Origin: Posidonia oceanica
Lineage: Eukaryota > Streptophyta > Magnoliopsida > Alismatales > Posidoniaceae
DNA length: 64,000 nucleotides
Direction: 5' to 3'
Assembly: GCA_037176725.1 (NCBI GenBank)
Contig: JAZBRS010000076.1
Span: 119,183,001 to 119,247,000 of the forward strand
Shown: in pieces, positions 21,270 through 33,325 of the stretch
How positions within the stretch are numbered: position 1 is the stretch's first letter
How the letters are laid out: the number at the start of each line of letters is the position of its first letter
Notes under the pieces: generated by a model
What the model saw: the letters and a program-made list of their open reading frames with translations, nothing else
The model's database searches: none
Told to the model about the DNA's origin: nothing
Made by a program: the position numbers and the translations under genes

Positions 21270-21390
21270 AATTATCTTATCTTCTTCTTTTCTTATCTTT
21301 TCTCCTCTGTTTTAAGTGTTTTCGAGTTGAGCCCTCCTCCTCGGACCTCGCCGCTAATAGTAAGCCTGATTCTGATTGGGATTACTACAG

Positions 21391-21408
21391 TGGTGACTCC
21401 GTTGGAGA
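21391..21408 (+). promoter_or_regulatory. Primer-binding site of E1
   Basis: TGGTGACTCCGTTGGAGA, one base after the LTR. The E2 version is TGGCGACTCCGCTGGGGT, so E1 appears to have lost a few pairs, mostly by C-to-T and G-to-A changes. The E2 form fits the primer site I recall for Ogre/Tat elements, attributed to tRNA-Arg; this was not checked. Confidence 0.8.
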
Positions 21409-22673
21409 TGCTAGACTCCGGCTTTCGCTCCTGGCTTTTCCGCTCGCCTGTTTTGCTACTTTGTCTGCCTTTTATGCCTTCTTTGCCTGTTTTGCTCGCT
21501 TTTTCTGTGCAAACTCCTAGCGAGTCGCCTTGTGGCTACTCCGCTTAGGTTTTGCACCTCCTTTGCCTTGGTTTGTGCTCTTTTTTGCTTTGCTATGCCT
21601 CTATTGCTTATTTACTTGCTTATTTCCTTGCTTTTGCTTTTACTTGCTTTACAGCTTACCTGTCTTTACCTTCTTTATCTTGCTTGCTTGTCATTGCTTT
21701 ATTTCTTGCGCGATGCATCTCTACATACTTGTTTGGCAACGATGCATGCTTTTTGAATGATGAATGCTTTCTTTTACACGTTTGCTATGTCACTACGCAC
21801 GCACATGCCCTGCTTATATGCCTTTTGACATGATGGATGCTTTCTCTTCACTATCATGCTCACAAACACCCGCACATGCCATGCACTTGCCTTTTGCTGT
21901 GTTGTATGTTGTTTGCTTGCCATATTTGGTTGATTTTCTTCCCTTTCGCACATGCCATGCCTAGGATAGTAGAGACTTGTCTGCTCTCCCCGTGGTTAAC
22001 TAAAAATGGCAAGTAAAAAGAACTTCTAGGAGCAACTAGAGACTTCAAACAATCCTTCACCCCCTTAGGTTAATAAAATGCGCAAGATAAAAGACTTTAA
22101 TCATTTGCATAAGCATCATATAGGGCATGCATCTTCTCATCTGAGTCCGCCTATTAGTCTGCGAAGGATAGTCCCGGCCTCTTGTTCCACTACTTTGGGC
22201 ATGGCGCAAGTCAGTCGGTCTGTCCCCCCTTTGTTCAGGGGTCGTGTCGGTGTTAGTAGAGGGTACCACCCACGCCTCGGCAGGGTTGAGGCCAACAACA
22301 CACCACCCTGTCATTACCTGAGCTCTGGGCCAGGAGTTAGGCAGGGAACCCACTTTTCTGACCTGAGTCGGTGACCCGTACACCCAGGGATACCCGAAGT
22401 AGATCACCTGCTAAGATACACTAGGTAAGTAAGGGGGCATACAAGAAAGCATACATATCATTCATGCCATCTAACTTAACTCATTTGCATCTGTCTTTCA
22501 GTTTCTAATTCCTGTTTCCTTCTGTTTGTGTCAGCAGTGATCGGTAAGCGAGTTCCCCTTGCTGGAGCTTGAGTACCGACCCTTTCTGACACCCCTGTTG
22601 CGACTTTATTCGCGACCATTCCCCCTCTGAGCTGTCCGCCTTTGCGACGATAGCTCCTATTAGGAATCGCCGT
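21409..22673 (+). other. Leader of E1 between PBS and gag
   Basis: About 1.27 kb, T-rich at first (21540-21900), then more complex. It is conserved in E2 (59660-60960), including the segment around 22140-22400. No convincing gene; presumed untranslated leader. Confidence 0.65.
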
Positions 22674-22718
22674 TTGCATACCCGTCGCAGCCCTATTCTC
22701 ACGCGCTCTAGGTCAGCA

Positions 22719-25700
22719 ATGGCCCAGTACGTCAGTGAGCCTCTCTTTACTCCTGTCACGGAGGGTGTTTCCATTCCGGCCCCTTCGGTTGCTCCTTCTG
22801 TCCCTTTCGTTCCCCCTCCGACGTCAGGGTTTCCTCCCCTGACGCCTCTAGGATCTCAGTATGTTCCGGGACAGTGGCAAGCATCTCTCCCTCCGAATTC
22901 GGTCGCCGAGTCTATCTTGATGACCGTTACTCGCGCTTCGAAGACGTCATTGCCCCCTCCGTCCCAGGGATACGTCGCCTTTGACATCCCTCCTACCGCT
23001 GCTGCGACCTTTACTGTAGAACCCTTTCTGTGCCATTTGCTTCTCAACCTTCGCCGGCAATGCACTTCAGCGTCCCCACTGGCGAGACGCCTGAGGCGCA
23101 GTACCAGCACCTGATGGAGCTTGCCCAGAGACTGCAGGGCATGGCTCTATCAGTTCGTCCTTCCTGTGCTCCTGTCGTTCCTGAGGTTCCTTTGAGGCCA
23201 ATTCCTGCATCTCATGCATCTACCTCCACACCTCTGCCTCGACCATCGTCTCAACTACTCACGGTTCCGACGATGGGGGCCCGTTTACCGCCTCCCGCTG
23301 CACAACACTTAGCACAGCATGCTCCTCTTCCCCCTGGTGGTCAGTCCTTCGGACCGGCTGGAGCCCAGTACCTCACTGGCTCGCTGTCTAGCACCCCGCC
23401 TGTGCAGCAACTGGTGCTCCGTCATCCTACCCCTATCACAGCATAGCATGGCATTTACTCTTCTCCTTTGCATCAAGCCCAGCATCCTGCATACACTCCT
23501 GCATACACAATTCCCTAGCATGGATACGCCGGCCATCCCGTTGCTCCACCAGGCGACGCTATGGTAGATCCGGAGGAGCACTTAGGTGCGACCCATTCGG
23601 CGTATGTGCTCAATACCCCAGCTGATCCCTCTCCTGTGGCAGCAAATCCAGACCCCATCAACAACCGGATGGACATCTTGGAGAAGGCACTACGACTAGT
23701 GCAGGGTACTGAGCACCAGACCTACCAATTTCGGGACCTCTATTGCTTTCTAGAGGCGGTACTCCCTCCGAAGTTCAAAATCCCGGACTTTGAGAAATAC
23801 GATGGTAGGGGCTGCCCCGTGGCACACCTGAAGGCGTATTGCGGTGATCTTGCTCAGCTTCAGGCTGACGAGAGGTTGCTGATCCGCCTGTTCCAGAAGA
23901 GCTTGACCGGGCCGGCACTCAAGTGGTTCACGTCACTTGATATGTCAGCCATCAAGACTTGGAATGACCTCAGTCAGGCGTTCCTGGAACAGTACTCCTT
24001 CAACCTCGATCTAGTCCCGAAGCGGGCAGACTTGATCGCAATCAAGCAGAATTCCGGCGAGCCGTTCGGGGAGTACGTCGGCCGCTGGCGCGCCCTCGCC
24101 TCTCAGGTTCAAGATAGACCCTCTGACAAGGAGTCTATTGAGATCGTCATCAAAGGGGCGCAGCCATCTCTTGGAGCTCTGCTTAGCATCCAACCAGTCA
24201 CTACTTTTGCAGCACTCATCAGAGTTGGAGTGCGCGTGGAGAGTTCTCTGCGGAGTGGCAACTTCCCGGCTCTCTCTACGTTCGCTAAGCAGGCTACGAT
24301 TAGCAGTAACAGTGCCAACAGCAGCACCTCCAACAACAACAACAGCGGCAGCAGCAACAACCGCCCGAAGAGGAAGGACTCGCCGAAAACCGCTGTTGCA
24401 TTCGTCGACTCTCCTGCTGTGCCTGTTCACTTGCATCCCGGCCTGCCCCAGCTCAGATGGTGTATGCTCCTGCACCTAGGAATCCACCCACACCACAAAT
24501 CACAACCACCGCTAGAGCGGTCTACCCTGCCGCACCGGTTCAGCAAGGCTCATACCAGAGGCAAAGAAGGCCACCCATTGAGAAGCTGAAATTCGCCCCA
24601 CTAGTGGAACTGCTCACGGTCATCTTGCCAAAGGTTGCATCGCTCCTGAAGTTCCTAGAGGTTCGTCCGCCCCCAAATCCTTTGCTGCATTGGTTTAAGG
24701 CGAACCTCTTCTGCAATTTCCATCGAAGCGTCGGGCATTCGACGGACAATTGCTACTCCCTGCGGAACGCAATTCAGGACCTAATCGAATCGGGAACGAT
24801 TGTGATTGACACGCACGAGGCACCCACTCAAGCACACACTCATGCATCTGCACATTCAGTTGTTCCTCCTCATTCTAGCATCATCCACCAACCCCTACCG
24901 GAGCACACTTATTCGGCAGGGGCTGGAACCTCAGGCATTCACTCTGTCTTCCCTTCTGGGCCTACTACCTCTGTGGTAGACCCTTCTGATCTTATTTCTG
25001 ATATTTCTGAGCCTTTCCCTGTAAAGCTCTATCTTGCGGCAGTTGCCGGCTCCGAGTCGGGAGTTCACACGATCCGACCGCGTGCCAGGCTGGAGCGCCC
25101 TTTCGCGCCCCCTACTGTGCTTCCTCAGGCTCAACCCCCTGTACACCTCCTAGCTAGGGCCCAACCTAGATCCCCCGTCCACCTCTTAGGGCGACCTCAG
25201 CTAGGATCTCCTGTACACCTTCTAGGCAGACCTCAACCTGCCCCAGCCTTCCCACCCCAACAACCATACCCTCTAGGTAGACCGCAATACCCAATAGGTC
25301 CCCTTGTAACCCCTCCTGTGCTCGCAGCACGTGCTCCTGTGGTTATTGATTTAACCCTGGACACCCATCGCGTCCCTTACAGCTACGCCACAGAAATGTG
25401 TGTGGAAGTAACGCGATCGGGGAGGGTCTACAGGCCCCCAGCACCGGCAATTAGGCCAAATCACCCTGAACCTGCTATGCCCACAACCTCAAGGCAACCC
25501 GTAGCAAGCCAAATCCCTGCCCAGCCAGTAGTGGCCCAACTTCCTGTCACTACCTCTTTAGAGCCTGCCAAAACAACCCCTTCTGTTGCCAAAAAGAACC
25601 AACCCAAGGCAGACATAACCTCCCAACTTAAGAAGGTCAAAGCCGACATTTCCATTTGGGACCTGATCCACACCTCTGCCGAACACCGCGAGGCTTTTCT

Positions 25701-25785
25701 TCACGTGTTCCAGGCTGCCCGTGTGTCCCAGTCTATTGAGCCTTCAGCCTTGGAGAGCATGGTAGGGATGATTGCGGAGCCCTAG
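22719..25785 (+). pseudogene. gag of E1 (Tat/Ogre type), broken
   Basis: The start at MAQYVSEP (22719) is preferred because E2 shares it; an in-frame ATG at 22674 is also possible. The N-terminal part is Pro-rich. A capsid domain (about 23770-24110) has PDFEKYDGRGCPVAHLKAYC, then LFQKSLTGPALKWF and FGEYVGRWRALA. An Asn/Ser-rich stretch follows, then a zinc-knuckle-like CNFH...GH...C (24712-24753), then a repeated VHLLGRPQ-type Pro-rich linker. Breaks compared with E2: a deletion of about 17 bases near 23027, stops at 23444 and 23516, a one-base deletion near 24434, and a stop at 25783. E2 has a Gln codon at each of the three stops. Gag would form the particle and bind RNA. Gag and Pol appear to share one frame. 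Confidence 0.88.
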
Positions 25786-27672
25786 GTCATCTCTTTTACA
25801 AGTGATGAACTACCTCCGGTGGGAATTAATCACAATCAACCCCTGTTCGTCACGGTTCAGTTCAAAAACTTTCGCATTCCCCTAACACTGGTTGATAATG
25901 GGTCAGGCCTTAACGTCTGCCCCTTGCGTACTGCAACCAAGCTTGGATTCAAAGCCGAGGACATCACACCAGCCATGAAGGGAATGACAGCTTTTGACAA
26001 CACACACCATGACGCTCTAGGGATCCTGATTATTCCTCTTGCCATCGGCCCGGTCGTCTTCGATGTAGAATTCTATGTCGTCGACTTGAAGCCGAATTTC
26101 AATCTTCTGCTTGGGCGCCCTTGGCTCCACAAGCATCAGGTCCTTCCCTCGACCCTCCATCGGATGATAAAGTACCGTTGCAGCAATGATGTCATTGTCG
26201 TCATGGCGAAGAACTTTGAGAAGGAGCGGATCGAGGCAGTCTCCCCCGTGTCTTCACAAGCTATCCCGTTTGACCCCGAGACTTCTGAAGCTCTATATCG
26301 CGTTAACCGGTGCGAGCTAGTTAACTTCATTCCTGATCTTGAACGCGTCAACTCCTTGGCCGTTCACAACAACCCCTTCCGAATGGTCGAGAATGTATGT
26401 CACAGGTGGGGTTACATAAAGGGTACACCGCTCGGGCGTCATGGCCAGGGGATCGCAGAGCCGATCGTAGCGGTGGAGCGGAGGAAATCTGAAGGCCTCG
26501 GTTACGAACCCAAGCCCAACGAAGATCACTGCCTTCAGCTCAAGAATCAAGAACCAGCCATCCCCAGAGACCTCACTAACTTCACCAGTGCAGGGGTTCT
26601 GGGATCAACTGATGATCAAGCCGCGGTGTCGGCAGAAGACTGGGTCCGCATTGAGGACTATTACTCGGATGAGGAGCAGTTTGGCGTAGTAGAGGCAGTC
26701 CCAACTGGCAGCAAGGCTCTGATCAGCATAGAGGCACCACGGTCAGTCTGTCCGGCCCTCCCTCCAGTAGATATAACAGACAACTCAGCAGGCTCTGTAG
26801 CAGAACTGGCAAGCTCTCACACTTTTGCAGCCACATCTGCATTACAAGCACAGGCAGCAGCTCAGAAGTCAGAGACATTCCTTCTGGCAGAATCAGGCAG
26901 GCTACCTACGGTCGCAGTCGCATCAGTACCGCTGTCCCTCTCTCTGGAAGGACAGTCAGTCAATTCAGTCAGCAGCGCGACTCGGCCTACTTCAGCAGCC
27001 ACATCACTGAGAATGCAGCCGACGCAGTCCACTTCGTATCTTCCTGCTGCAAAGCAGCAACTCTCACAGCAGGCCCCCATGGCGTCAGAAGCCGTGCTCT
27101 CACAGTCATCACTGGATGTAGAGGACCAACTGAGCACCACAGTCTCCCGGCCCTTGAGCCCTCAGAAGAGCACCTCTGCCTGCCCTCCACCTGCAACAGT
27201 GACCCTGGCAGCATACCCATCTGTGGCCCCGCTGATCAGTCTGTCTGGATCCCCCACGCCAAAGTTGCCGCTATCAGGCGCGCCCGTGAGCCAGACCATG
27301 CAAATTCCAAGGGCAGCGACCCGTCTTGCAGCCGGACCAGTGCCGCAGGCCCCCGGCGCCTACTACGTCGACTCACCCTCAGACGAGGAGGAAGGAGTGG
27401 CGATAGAAGCCCAGGTCGATTCATGGATGTCCGACTTAGAGCTGCTTTATCAAGAACAACTCAAGTCGATAACTCAAGACCTAGCAGAGCATCGAGCCGC
27501 AGAAAGGAAAGGGAAAGCCGTGGTTACGGACCCTCCTCTACAAGAAGACCATGCCTCTATCTTGGTCCTGGAAGAAGACTCGGCAGTGCCGGACCCCCCT
27601 AGACCAGATGAGCTCATCACTCTCCAACCAAAAGGCGGGTCTAGGTGGTTTATGCAACACATGCCTCTCTAG
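25786..27672 (+). pseudogene. Protease and linker of E1 pol
   Basis: The aspartic protease core is at about 25840-26200, with LTLVDNGSGLNVCPLRTA (Asp at 25894-25896) and LLLGRPWLHKH. A G-patch-like stretch follows at about 26385-26520 (KGTPLGRHGQGIAEP, then GLGYEP), a combination known from Tat/Ogre elements. A Ser/Ala/Thr-rich linker of unknown role runs to about 27360, and an acidic stretch follows. The stop at 27670 is a Tyr-less break: the aligned E2 codon is Arg. The protease would cut Gag-Pol into mature proteins. No intron is needed to join it to RT, unlike what is described for pea Ogre. Confidence 0.85.
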
Positions 27673-29685
27673 GGGAGCATAGCGAGCGGCAATGCCCAGA
27701 TCAGCCGCCGGTCCGACATACCCTCCACAAGCACACTAGAAGACTCAGAGGAGGAGCCACTAACAGTACAAACAGCAGCAGCAACAGAGCAGAAAATAGA
27801 ATCAGCAGTAGAATCACCAGCAGCCTTAGTAGCAGGGCCATCAGCAGTGTCAGTAGCAGAATCAGCAGAGCCCTCAATAGCATTAGCAGAGCACTCAACA
27901 GAATTGGTCATGCCAGAGCAGACAGAAGAAGTTGCCAGGACAAAGGTCACACACCGAGGCTACAAGAATACTCGAGTGAGCGTGACCATCCTGAAGCGTC
28001 ACCAAGGCCAAGCAGCGGAACATGTACACTCTTTCGACATCACAAATCCTTCTTTTGAGAAAGAGATCCTCTCGGAATTTATTGCTTATGGAGAGGAGGA
28101 TGATACGGGCGTGGATGAGATTGATGAACCATTGCCCGAGTTCCGGCCCTATGACGACGATCCAGAAGGCCCCAACCTCCATGTTGAAGAAGAAACAGAG
28201 GTTGTCAACATCGGCATAGCTGAGGAAGTCAGAGAAGTTCGCATCAGTGCCCAGCTATCCTCCCAGGCTCGAGCAGAGTTCGTCGCATTCTTGAAAGAAT
28301 ATGCGGATGTCTTCGCTTGGAGTTACGAGGATATGGTTGGCCTTGACATAGAGATAGTGGTGCACAATCTGCCCTTGAACCCAGACGCCAAGCCAGTGAA
28401 GCAGAAGCTAAGAAGATGGCGACCACAGTGGCTGCTCATGATCAAAGAAGAGATAATGAAGCAGCTCAGAGTCAATTTCCTCAAGGTCGTCCTTTATCCT
28501 GAATGGCTGGCAAACATTGTACCTGTGCCCAAGAAAGATGGCCGAGTCCGGATCTGCATCGACTATAGGGACCTGAACAAGGCGAGTCCCAAGGACGACT
28601 TCCCATTACCTCACATTGACGTCCTAGTCGACAATACAGCGGGCCACAAAATGCTTTCCTTCATGGACGGCTTTTCCGGATACAATCAGATTAAGATGGC
28701 AGAAGAAGACATGGAAAAGACTTCATTCATCACCCCTTGGGGAGTCTTCTGCTACCAAGTCATGCCGTTCGGTCTAAAGAATGCTGGCGCAACTTATCAG
28801 AGGGCCATGACTGCCCTGTTCCACGACCTCATGCACCAAGAAGTGGAGGTCTACATAGACGACATGATTGCTAAAACCAGAGAGCCTGAAGATCATCTTG
28901 CTTGTCTAAAAAAGCTCTTTGACCGTCTACGGAAGTACAAGTTGCACCTGAACCCCAACAAGTGTGTATTCGGGGTGTCTTCTGGCGAACTGCTCGGCTA
29001 CATCGTTAGCCAAAGGGGGATTGAGGTGGACCCGATGAAGGCAAAAGCCATCATGGACATTCCACCCCCCAGAACTGAAAAGGAGGTTCGAGGCCTACTC
29101 GGGCGTTTACAGTATATCAGTCGCTTCATTGCACAGCTTACGCCCATCTGTGAACCCATATTCAAGCTCCTGAAGAAGAACGCACAAATCGACTGGAGCG
29201 AGGAGTGCCAGACTGCATTTGCCAAGATCAAGCAGTTGTTGGTCAAGCCTCCTGTCCTGGTTCCTCCCACACCAGGGAGACCTTTGCTTCTCTACCTTTC
29301 TACTACGCAGCATTCCATGGGCGCCGTCTTGGGCCAACATGACGAATCTGGTAGAAAGGAGCGCGCTATCTATTACCTGAGCAAGAAGTTTAATAAATGT
29401 GAGGCCAGGTACAGCACAATAGAGAAGACCTGCTTATCCCTTGTTTGGGCTGCACAGAAACTAAGGCACTATATGATGGCATACCCAGTTCAGCTCTTGT
29501 GCCGGCATGACTCCATCAAGTTTCTCTTTCAAAAGCAGGCCATGGTAGGCAGATGTGCTAAGTGGCAGGTGTTATTGTCTCAGTACGACATCACCTTTGT
29601 CACACAGAAATCCATAAAGGGCCAGGCCATGGCAGACCACCTTGCTGATCTCCCTCTGCCTGAATACCAACCCCTCCAGACGTAG
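27673..29685 (+). pseudogene. Reverse transcriptase and degenerate RNase H of E1
   Basis: After an acidic pre-RT segment, RT runs from about 28470 to 29050 with VPKKDGRVRICIDYRDLNKA, FMDGFSGYNQI, MPFGLKNAGATYQRAM and an intact YIDD (28852-28863). The classical RNase H follows (about 29260-29620), but LLLYLSTTQHSMGAVL has no catalytic Asp where other Ty3 elements have TDAS. This is typical of Tat elements, in which a second RNase H takes over. The stop at 29683 corresponds to CAG in E2. Apart from the stops, this is the best preserved stretch of E1. Confidence 0.9.
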
Positions 29686-31479
29686 TTCCCTGATGAGGAC
29701 ATCCTCTTTGCGATGGAGGGCTCTGAGGAGAAAGATCCTGAAGAACAAGAGGAATGGCGGCTCTACTTTGACGGCGCTGTCAACAAAAAGGGTCGAGGCA
29801 TAGGCGCAGTGCTGACCACGCCCCAAGGACAGATGATTCCCTTCGCGAGGAAGCTGACTTTCACCTGCACAAACAATGAAGCGGAATATGAAGCATGCAT
29901 CCTGGGATTGAAAGTCACCCTCGAGCATGAGGCACAGAAGCTACATGTGCACGGCGATGCCATGCTGGTGATATCTCAAGTGAATGGCGACTAGAGGACA
30001 AAAGATCCCAAACTTGTGCTATATCACGAACACCTACTAAGGCTGATGGAAGAATTTGAGAGCATCTACTTCACAGATATGAACAGAGCGAAAAACGCGT
30101 ACGCAGATGCGCTAGCAACTCTGGCATCCTGGCTCAGTATACCTGAAGACAGTACAGTAGATGTATCAGTTACCTGCATAGAGCAGCCTGCATATTGCAT
30201 GAACATAGAAGAGGCAGATCCAGCAGAGGAGCAGCCCAGGTATCAAGACATAAAAACTTTCCTGGAGTCTGGCAGCTTTCCTCCTGATGCCACGGCAGCA
30301 AACAGGAGAACTCTGATGCGTTTGGCATCAAAGTATGTGTTGGGGGCTGGGCAGCTATACAGAAGATCATATAACCATATGCTACTGCGCTGCCTGGACA
30401 AATCAGAGGCGGGCACGCTGATGCTTCAAGTGCATGCAGGGACCTATGGCCCGCACATGAACGGCGTCCTCCTAGCCAAGAAGATCATGCTCCAAGGATA
30501 TTTCTGGCAGACCATGGAAGCGGACTGCTGCCGGTTTGTGCGTAAATGCCACAACTGCCAGATCCATGGTAACTTCATCAGGGCCCCCCCACAACAGCTG
30601 CATAACATGTCTTCGCCATGGCCTTTCTCCACCTGGGGGATCGATGTCATTGGCGCCATCCACTCTGCTGCTTCAAATGGTCATCGCTACATTCTGGTAG
30701 CGATCGATTACTTTACCAAGTGGGTGGAAGCGGCCTCTTATAAAATAGTCACCGCTGTGGCAACAGAAAAATTTATCAGGAACAATATCGTTGCCCGATA
30801 TGGGGTCCCGCACTCTGTCAGTTCTGATAATGGCACAAACTTCATCGCCAAAAGGACCGAGGAATACCTGCAAAGTCTCAAGATCAAGCATCATAGATCC
30901 TTGCCCTATCGGCCACAGATGAACGGAGCAGTGGAGTCTGCAAACAAGAACATTGTTAAAATCCTGAAGAAGATGGAAAAAACCCACAAGGATTGGCATG
31001 ACAAGCTCCCGTACGCGCTCTGGGCGTACAGGACATCAATCCGGACCTCGACGGGAGCCACCCCGTATTCTCTGGTATACGGCATGGAAGCGGTGTTGCC
31101 TATCGAAGTAGAGATCCCCTCACTGCGGATCCTACGAGAAGCTAAGTTGGAAGAGGCAGAATGGGTTGAAGACCGCTGCATCGAACTAAATCTGATTGAT
31201 GAGCACAGACTGCAAGCTATGCACAATGCTCACTACTACCAGAAGCGGATGGCCAGAGCATTCTTGAAGAAGGTCCATCCCAGAAACTTTCAGCCAGGGG
31301 ACCTCATTTTGCGCACCATTCACTTGCCTGATGGTCGAGGCAAATTCCGACCTAACTGGCGTGGCCCCTTTGTGGTCAAGTAGATCTTCTCGGGTGGCAC
31401 TGTAACTCTTGAGGACATGGACCAGGTTGAGCAGTCCAAGCTGGTCAACTTGTGCTACCTCAAGAAATACTATCAGTAG
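29686..31479 (+). pseudogene. Second (archaeal-type) RNase H and integrase of E1
   Basis: RNase H lies at about 29752-29985 with YFDGAVNKKG, NNEAEYEACILGL and HGDAMLVISQ, carrying the usual acidic residues. A stop at 29992 replaces a Trp found in E2. Integrase follows: His/Cys zinc-binding part (about 30430-30560, ending CHNC), the Asp of GIDV (30643-30645), the Asp of SDNG (30826-30828), and the Glu of AVES (30934-30936). There are 35 residues between the last two, as in the D,D-35-E family. A GPF-type C-terminal motif (NWRGPFVVK) ends at a premature stop (31381; E2 has Gln). The homologous frame ends at TAG 31477-31479. Integrase would insert the DNA copy. Confidence 0.9.
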
Positions 31480-32776
31480 CTTGGAGGAGTCATCGCAGAT
31501 CATTCTCCTTTGTCCCACCTCTTGTACTCCCACCCTTTGCACGCTTTCGCCCCTCTTCTCATTCCGCTTCCCCTGCCTTTGCCTCTGTACATCTTCATAC
31601 ACCACTTTGCTCTATCTTCTCCTGCATTCCCGTACGTTCCGTCCCTCATCATCGTCATCGTCATTCTCTCAAATCATGCATTGCATATTGCCCGATGATG
31701 AGAACCGGAGGTGCTTGCCTGCTACGGAAGGAGTCTCCCGACCTCACCTGACACTACTTAGATGCCCTAGCTAGTGAGGGAGCCACCACTCAGGGAGAGC
31801 AGGCGAAATGCCCAAACACCTAAGGACTTACACTCCTGGAAAATGCTAGCCAAAAGAGAACACATGCCTAAGCCTGGATACACAAGAAAAGAAAGAAAGA
31901 GAAAGCCAAAGTTCATACCACAAAGATCCTAGCCCCCATGTCTCAGAAGCCAGGCACCCACTTCCTCTAGGGTAGGGATAGCAGAGACCTGCAAGCCAAA
32001 AAAAGAAGAAGAAAAAAAAAAGGAAAAGAAGAAAAACAAAAAAAAAAACAAAACAAACAACAAAAAAGAAGAAGAAGAGAATGATAGAAAAAAAAGAAAA
32101 AAAGGGAAAAAGCAAAAATCAACTCCAAAAAATGAAGGCGAGCAGAGTAGTCTCGCACATTTCACCTACCCCGGAGAAGACTCAAAATTCAAGCTAGGTC
32201 CTCCTTGTCTCCAAGATAGGAATGGGGGGAGCCCTGCACACCTACATAGAAGCAAGAAAGACAAGAAAGAGGAAAAGAGTGAGTGCAAGTCCTTAAGAGT
32301 TTGGTATGTAGCCCATCCTCTCTACACCACCACCAAACATCACCAGCACCCTTTCCTGGAGTGCCACCAACAAGTTAGGAGTCTGAGTAGAGTCCAGTGA
32401 ATCAGGGACCGCTCCATTCCTGAGACAGCAGGCACTAAAGCATTCCGTATGCTGAGGGCAAACCACCCCAATCATTAATCATGCATACATCTGCATTTCC
32501 GATCATCTCATCCCCCCCTTTAATCATTCTGCCTTGCAAGATCTGCTCTGGTACTGAGACAGTATTCCTACTCAGCACGCGTTGGCATCATCGAGCTGCA
32601 TTGGTCCAGTACTCCTGCCAGTCCCCGCCCCCGTGCCAACAGAGTCCCTTGCTTATATGTGCTTAATTGCCATGCTCTGAATGTTTACTGCTAAATATGC
32701 TGAACTGCTTTACCAGTCTTAGAATCTGCTTATAGTCAATGATTATGTACTAGCAGGAAGTCTGATGATCTATAGT
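31480..32776 (+). other. Spacer between pol and the extra ORF in E1
   Basis: About 1.3 kb with no sustained frame. It has a strongly A-rich, purine-biased stretch at about 31985-32105. The equivalent E2 spacer (50802-49465) is recognisably the same sequence. Confidence 0.6.
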
Positions 32777-33068
32777 CTTGGTAACAGGTACTTGAAGATC
32801 CAGCAGCAGCTATCTGCCTACATTCTACGATCTGCGCAATGGGTTTCCCTACTCTGGTGACCCCAGCACACTACTCGGAGACCCTGCGAGAATGGATTGG
32901 TAAGCTCACCTAAGAAGACTACGAAAAGCTGCGCCTATGGGGCATTCCAACTAAGCTACTGAAGGCCACTGATGTAGAAGTGAGCCGCCATCTTCTGTTT
33001 GCCGTCGCAAGGTTCTGGAAACCGGCACACCACGTCTTTCGCTTTAGCAAAACTGAGCTAATACCCAC
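32777..33068 (+). pseudogene. Extra ORF of E1, 5' part (DUF7745-like), cut by E2
   Basis: Aligns with the complete copy in E2 (43615-42354). It holds TPAHYSETLREWIG, LRLWGIPTKLLKA, VSRHLLFAVARFWKPAHHVFRF and TELIPT, after which E2 interrupts it at 33068/33069. The start codon seen in E2 is not present here, an early frame change is likely near 32850, and a stop sits in the KLT-stop-EDYEK stretch where E2 has Gln. The protein family resembles plant DUF7745/plant-mobile-domain-like proteins, assigned from memory of the motif pattern only. Confidence 0.7.
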
Positions 33069-33188
33069 TGTAGTAATCCCAATCAGAATCAGGCTTACTA
33101 TTAGCAGCGAGGTCCGAGGAGGAGGGCTCAACTCGAAAACACTTAAAATAGAGGAGAAAAGGTAAGAAAGGAAGAAGATAAGACAAAT

Positions 33189-33199
33189 CAGAGTCGCCA
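33189..33199 (-). promoter_or_regulatory. PBS-like copy inside the E2 3' LTR
   Basis: TGGCGACTCTG on the minus strand, 120 bases before the LTR end, at the same distance as in the E1 LTR. Confidence 0.7.
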
Positions 33200-33325
33200 C
33201 CGTGTCTATTATCGAGAGACAAGGAAAATCGGGGAAATGCGTGGATTAACACGCAAAACCAAGCAAGAAATGCAAAGCAAAGCAATGCAAAGGAAAACAA
33301 ATGCAAATACATGCAAATGAGATGA

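Larger units (their letters stand above)
15981..21389 (+). repeat. 5' LTR of E1
   Basis: 5.41 kb, TGTTGACACC to ATTACTACA, followed by one G and the PBS. Sense layout: C/A-rich start, pyrimidine block (16530-16850), A-rich block (16860-17580), pyrimidine block (17590-17740), GC-rich block (about 17950-18760), short TGCATTT-type repeats (about 18800-19700), 30-bp array (20385-20725), conserved CCTAACACC block (21000-21140), PBS-like copy (21259-21269) and LTR end. I see no convincing TATA box. Confidence 0.88.
15981..33068 (+). mobile_element. Element E1: giant Ogre-like LTR retrotransposon, 5' LTR to start of extra ORF
   Basis: The element starts TGTTGACACCCC at 15981, after GTAGC (15976-15980, candidate target duplication). 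It has a 5.4 kb LTR, PBS, a leader of about 1.3 kb, gag-pol (22719-31479), a spacer and the start of the extra ORF. The extra ORF is cut at 33068 by E2. The rest of E1 and its 3' LTR lie beyond the window. Its coding region is broken by at least seven in-frame stops and two deletions relative to E2. Confidence 0.9.

Noticed and set aside
25786..28000. Intron between protease and RT as in pea Ogre
   Set aside because: Protease, linker and RT share one frame in E2 with only one stop, and no convincing splice pair was seen; not needed to explain the sequence.
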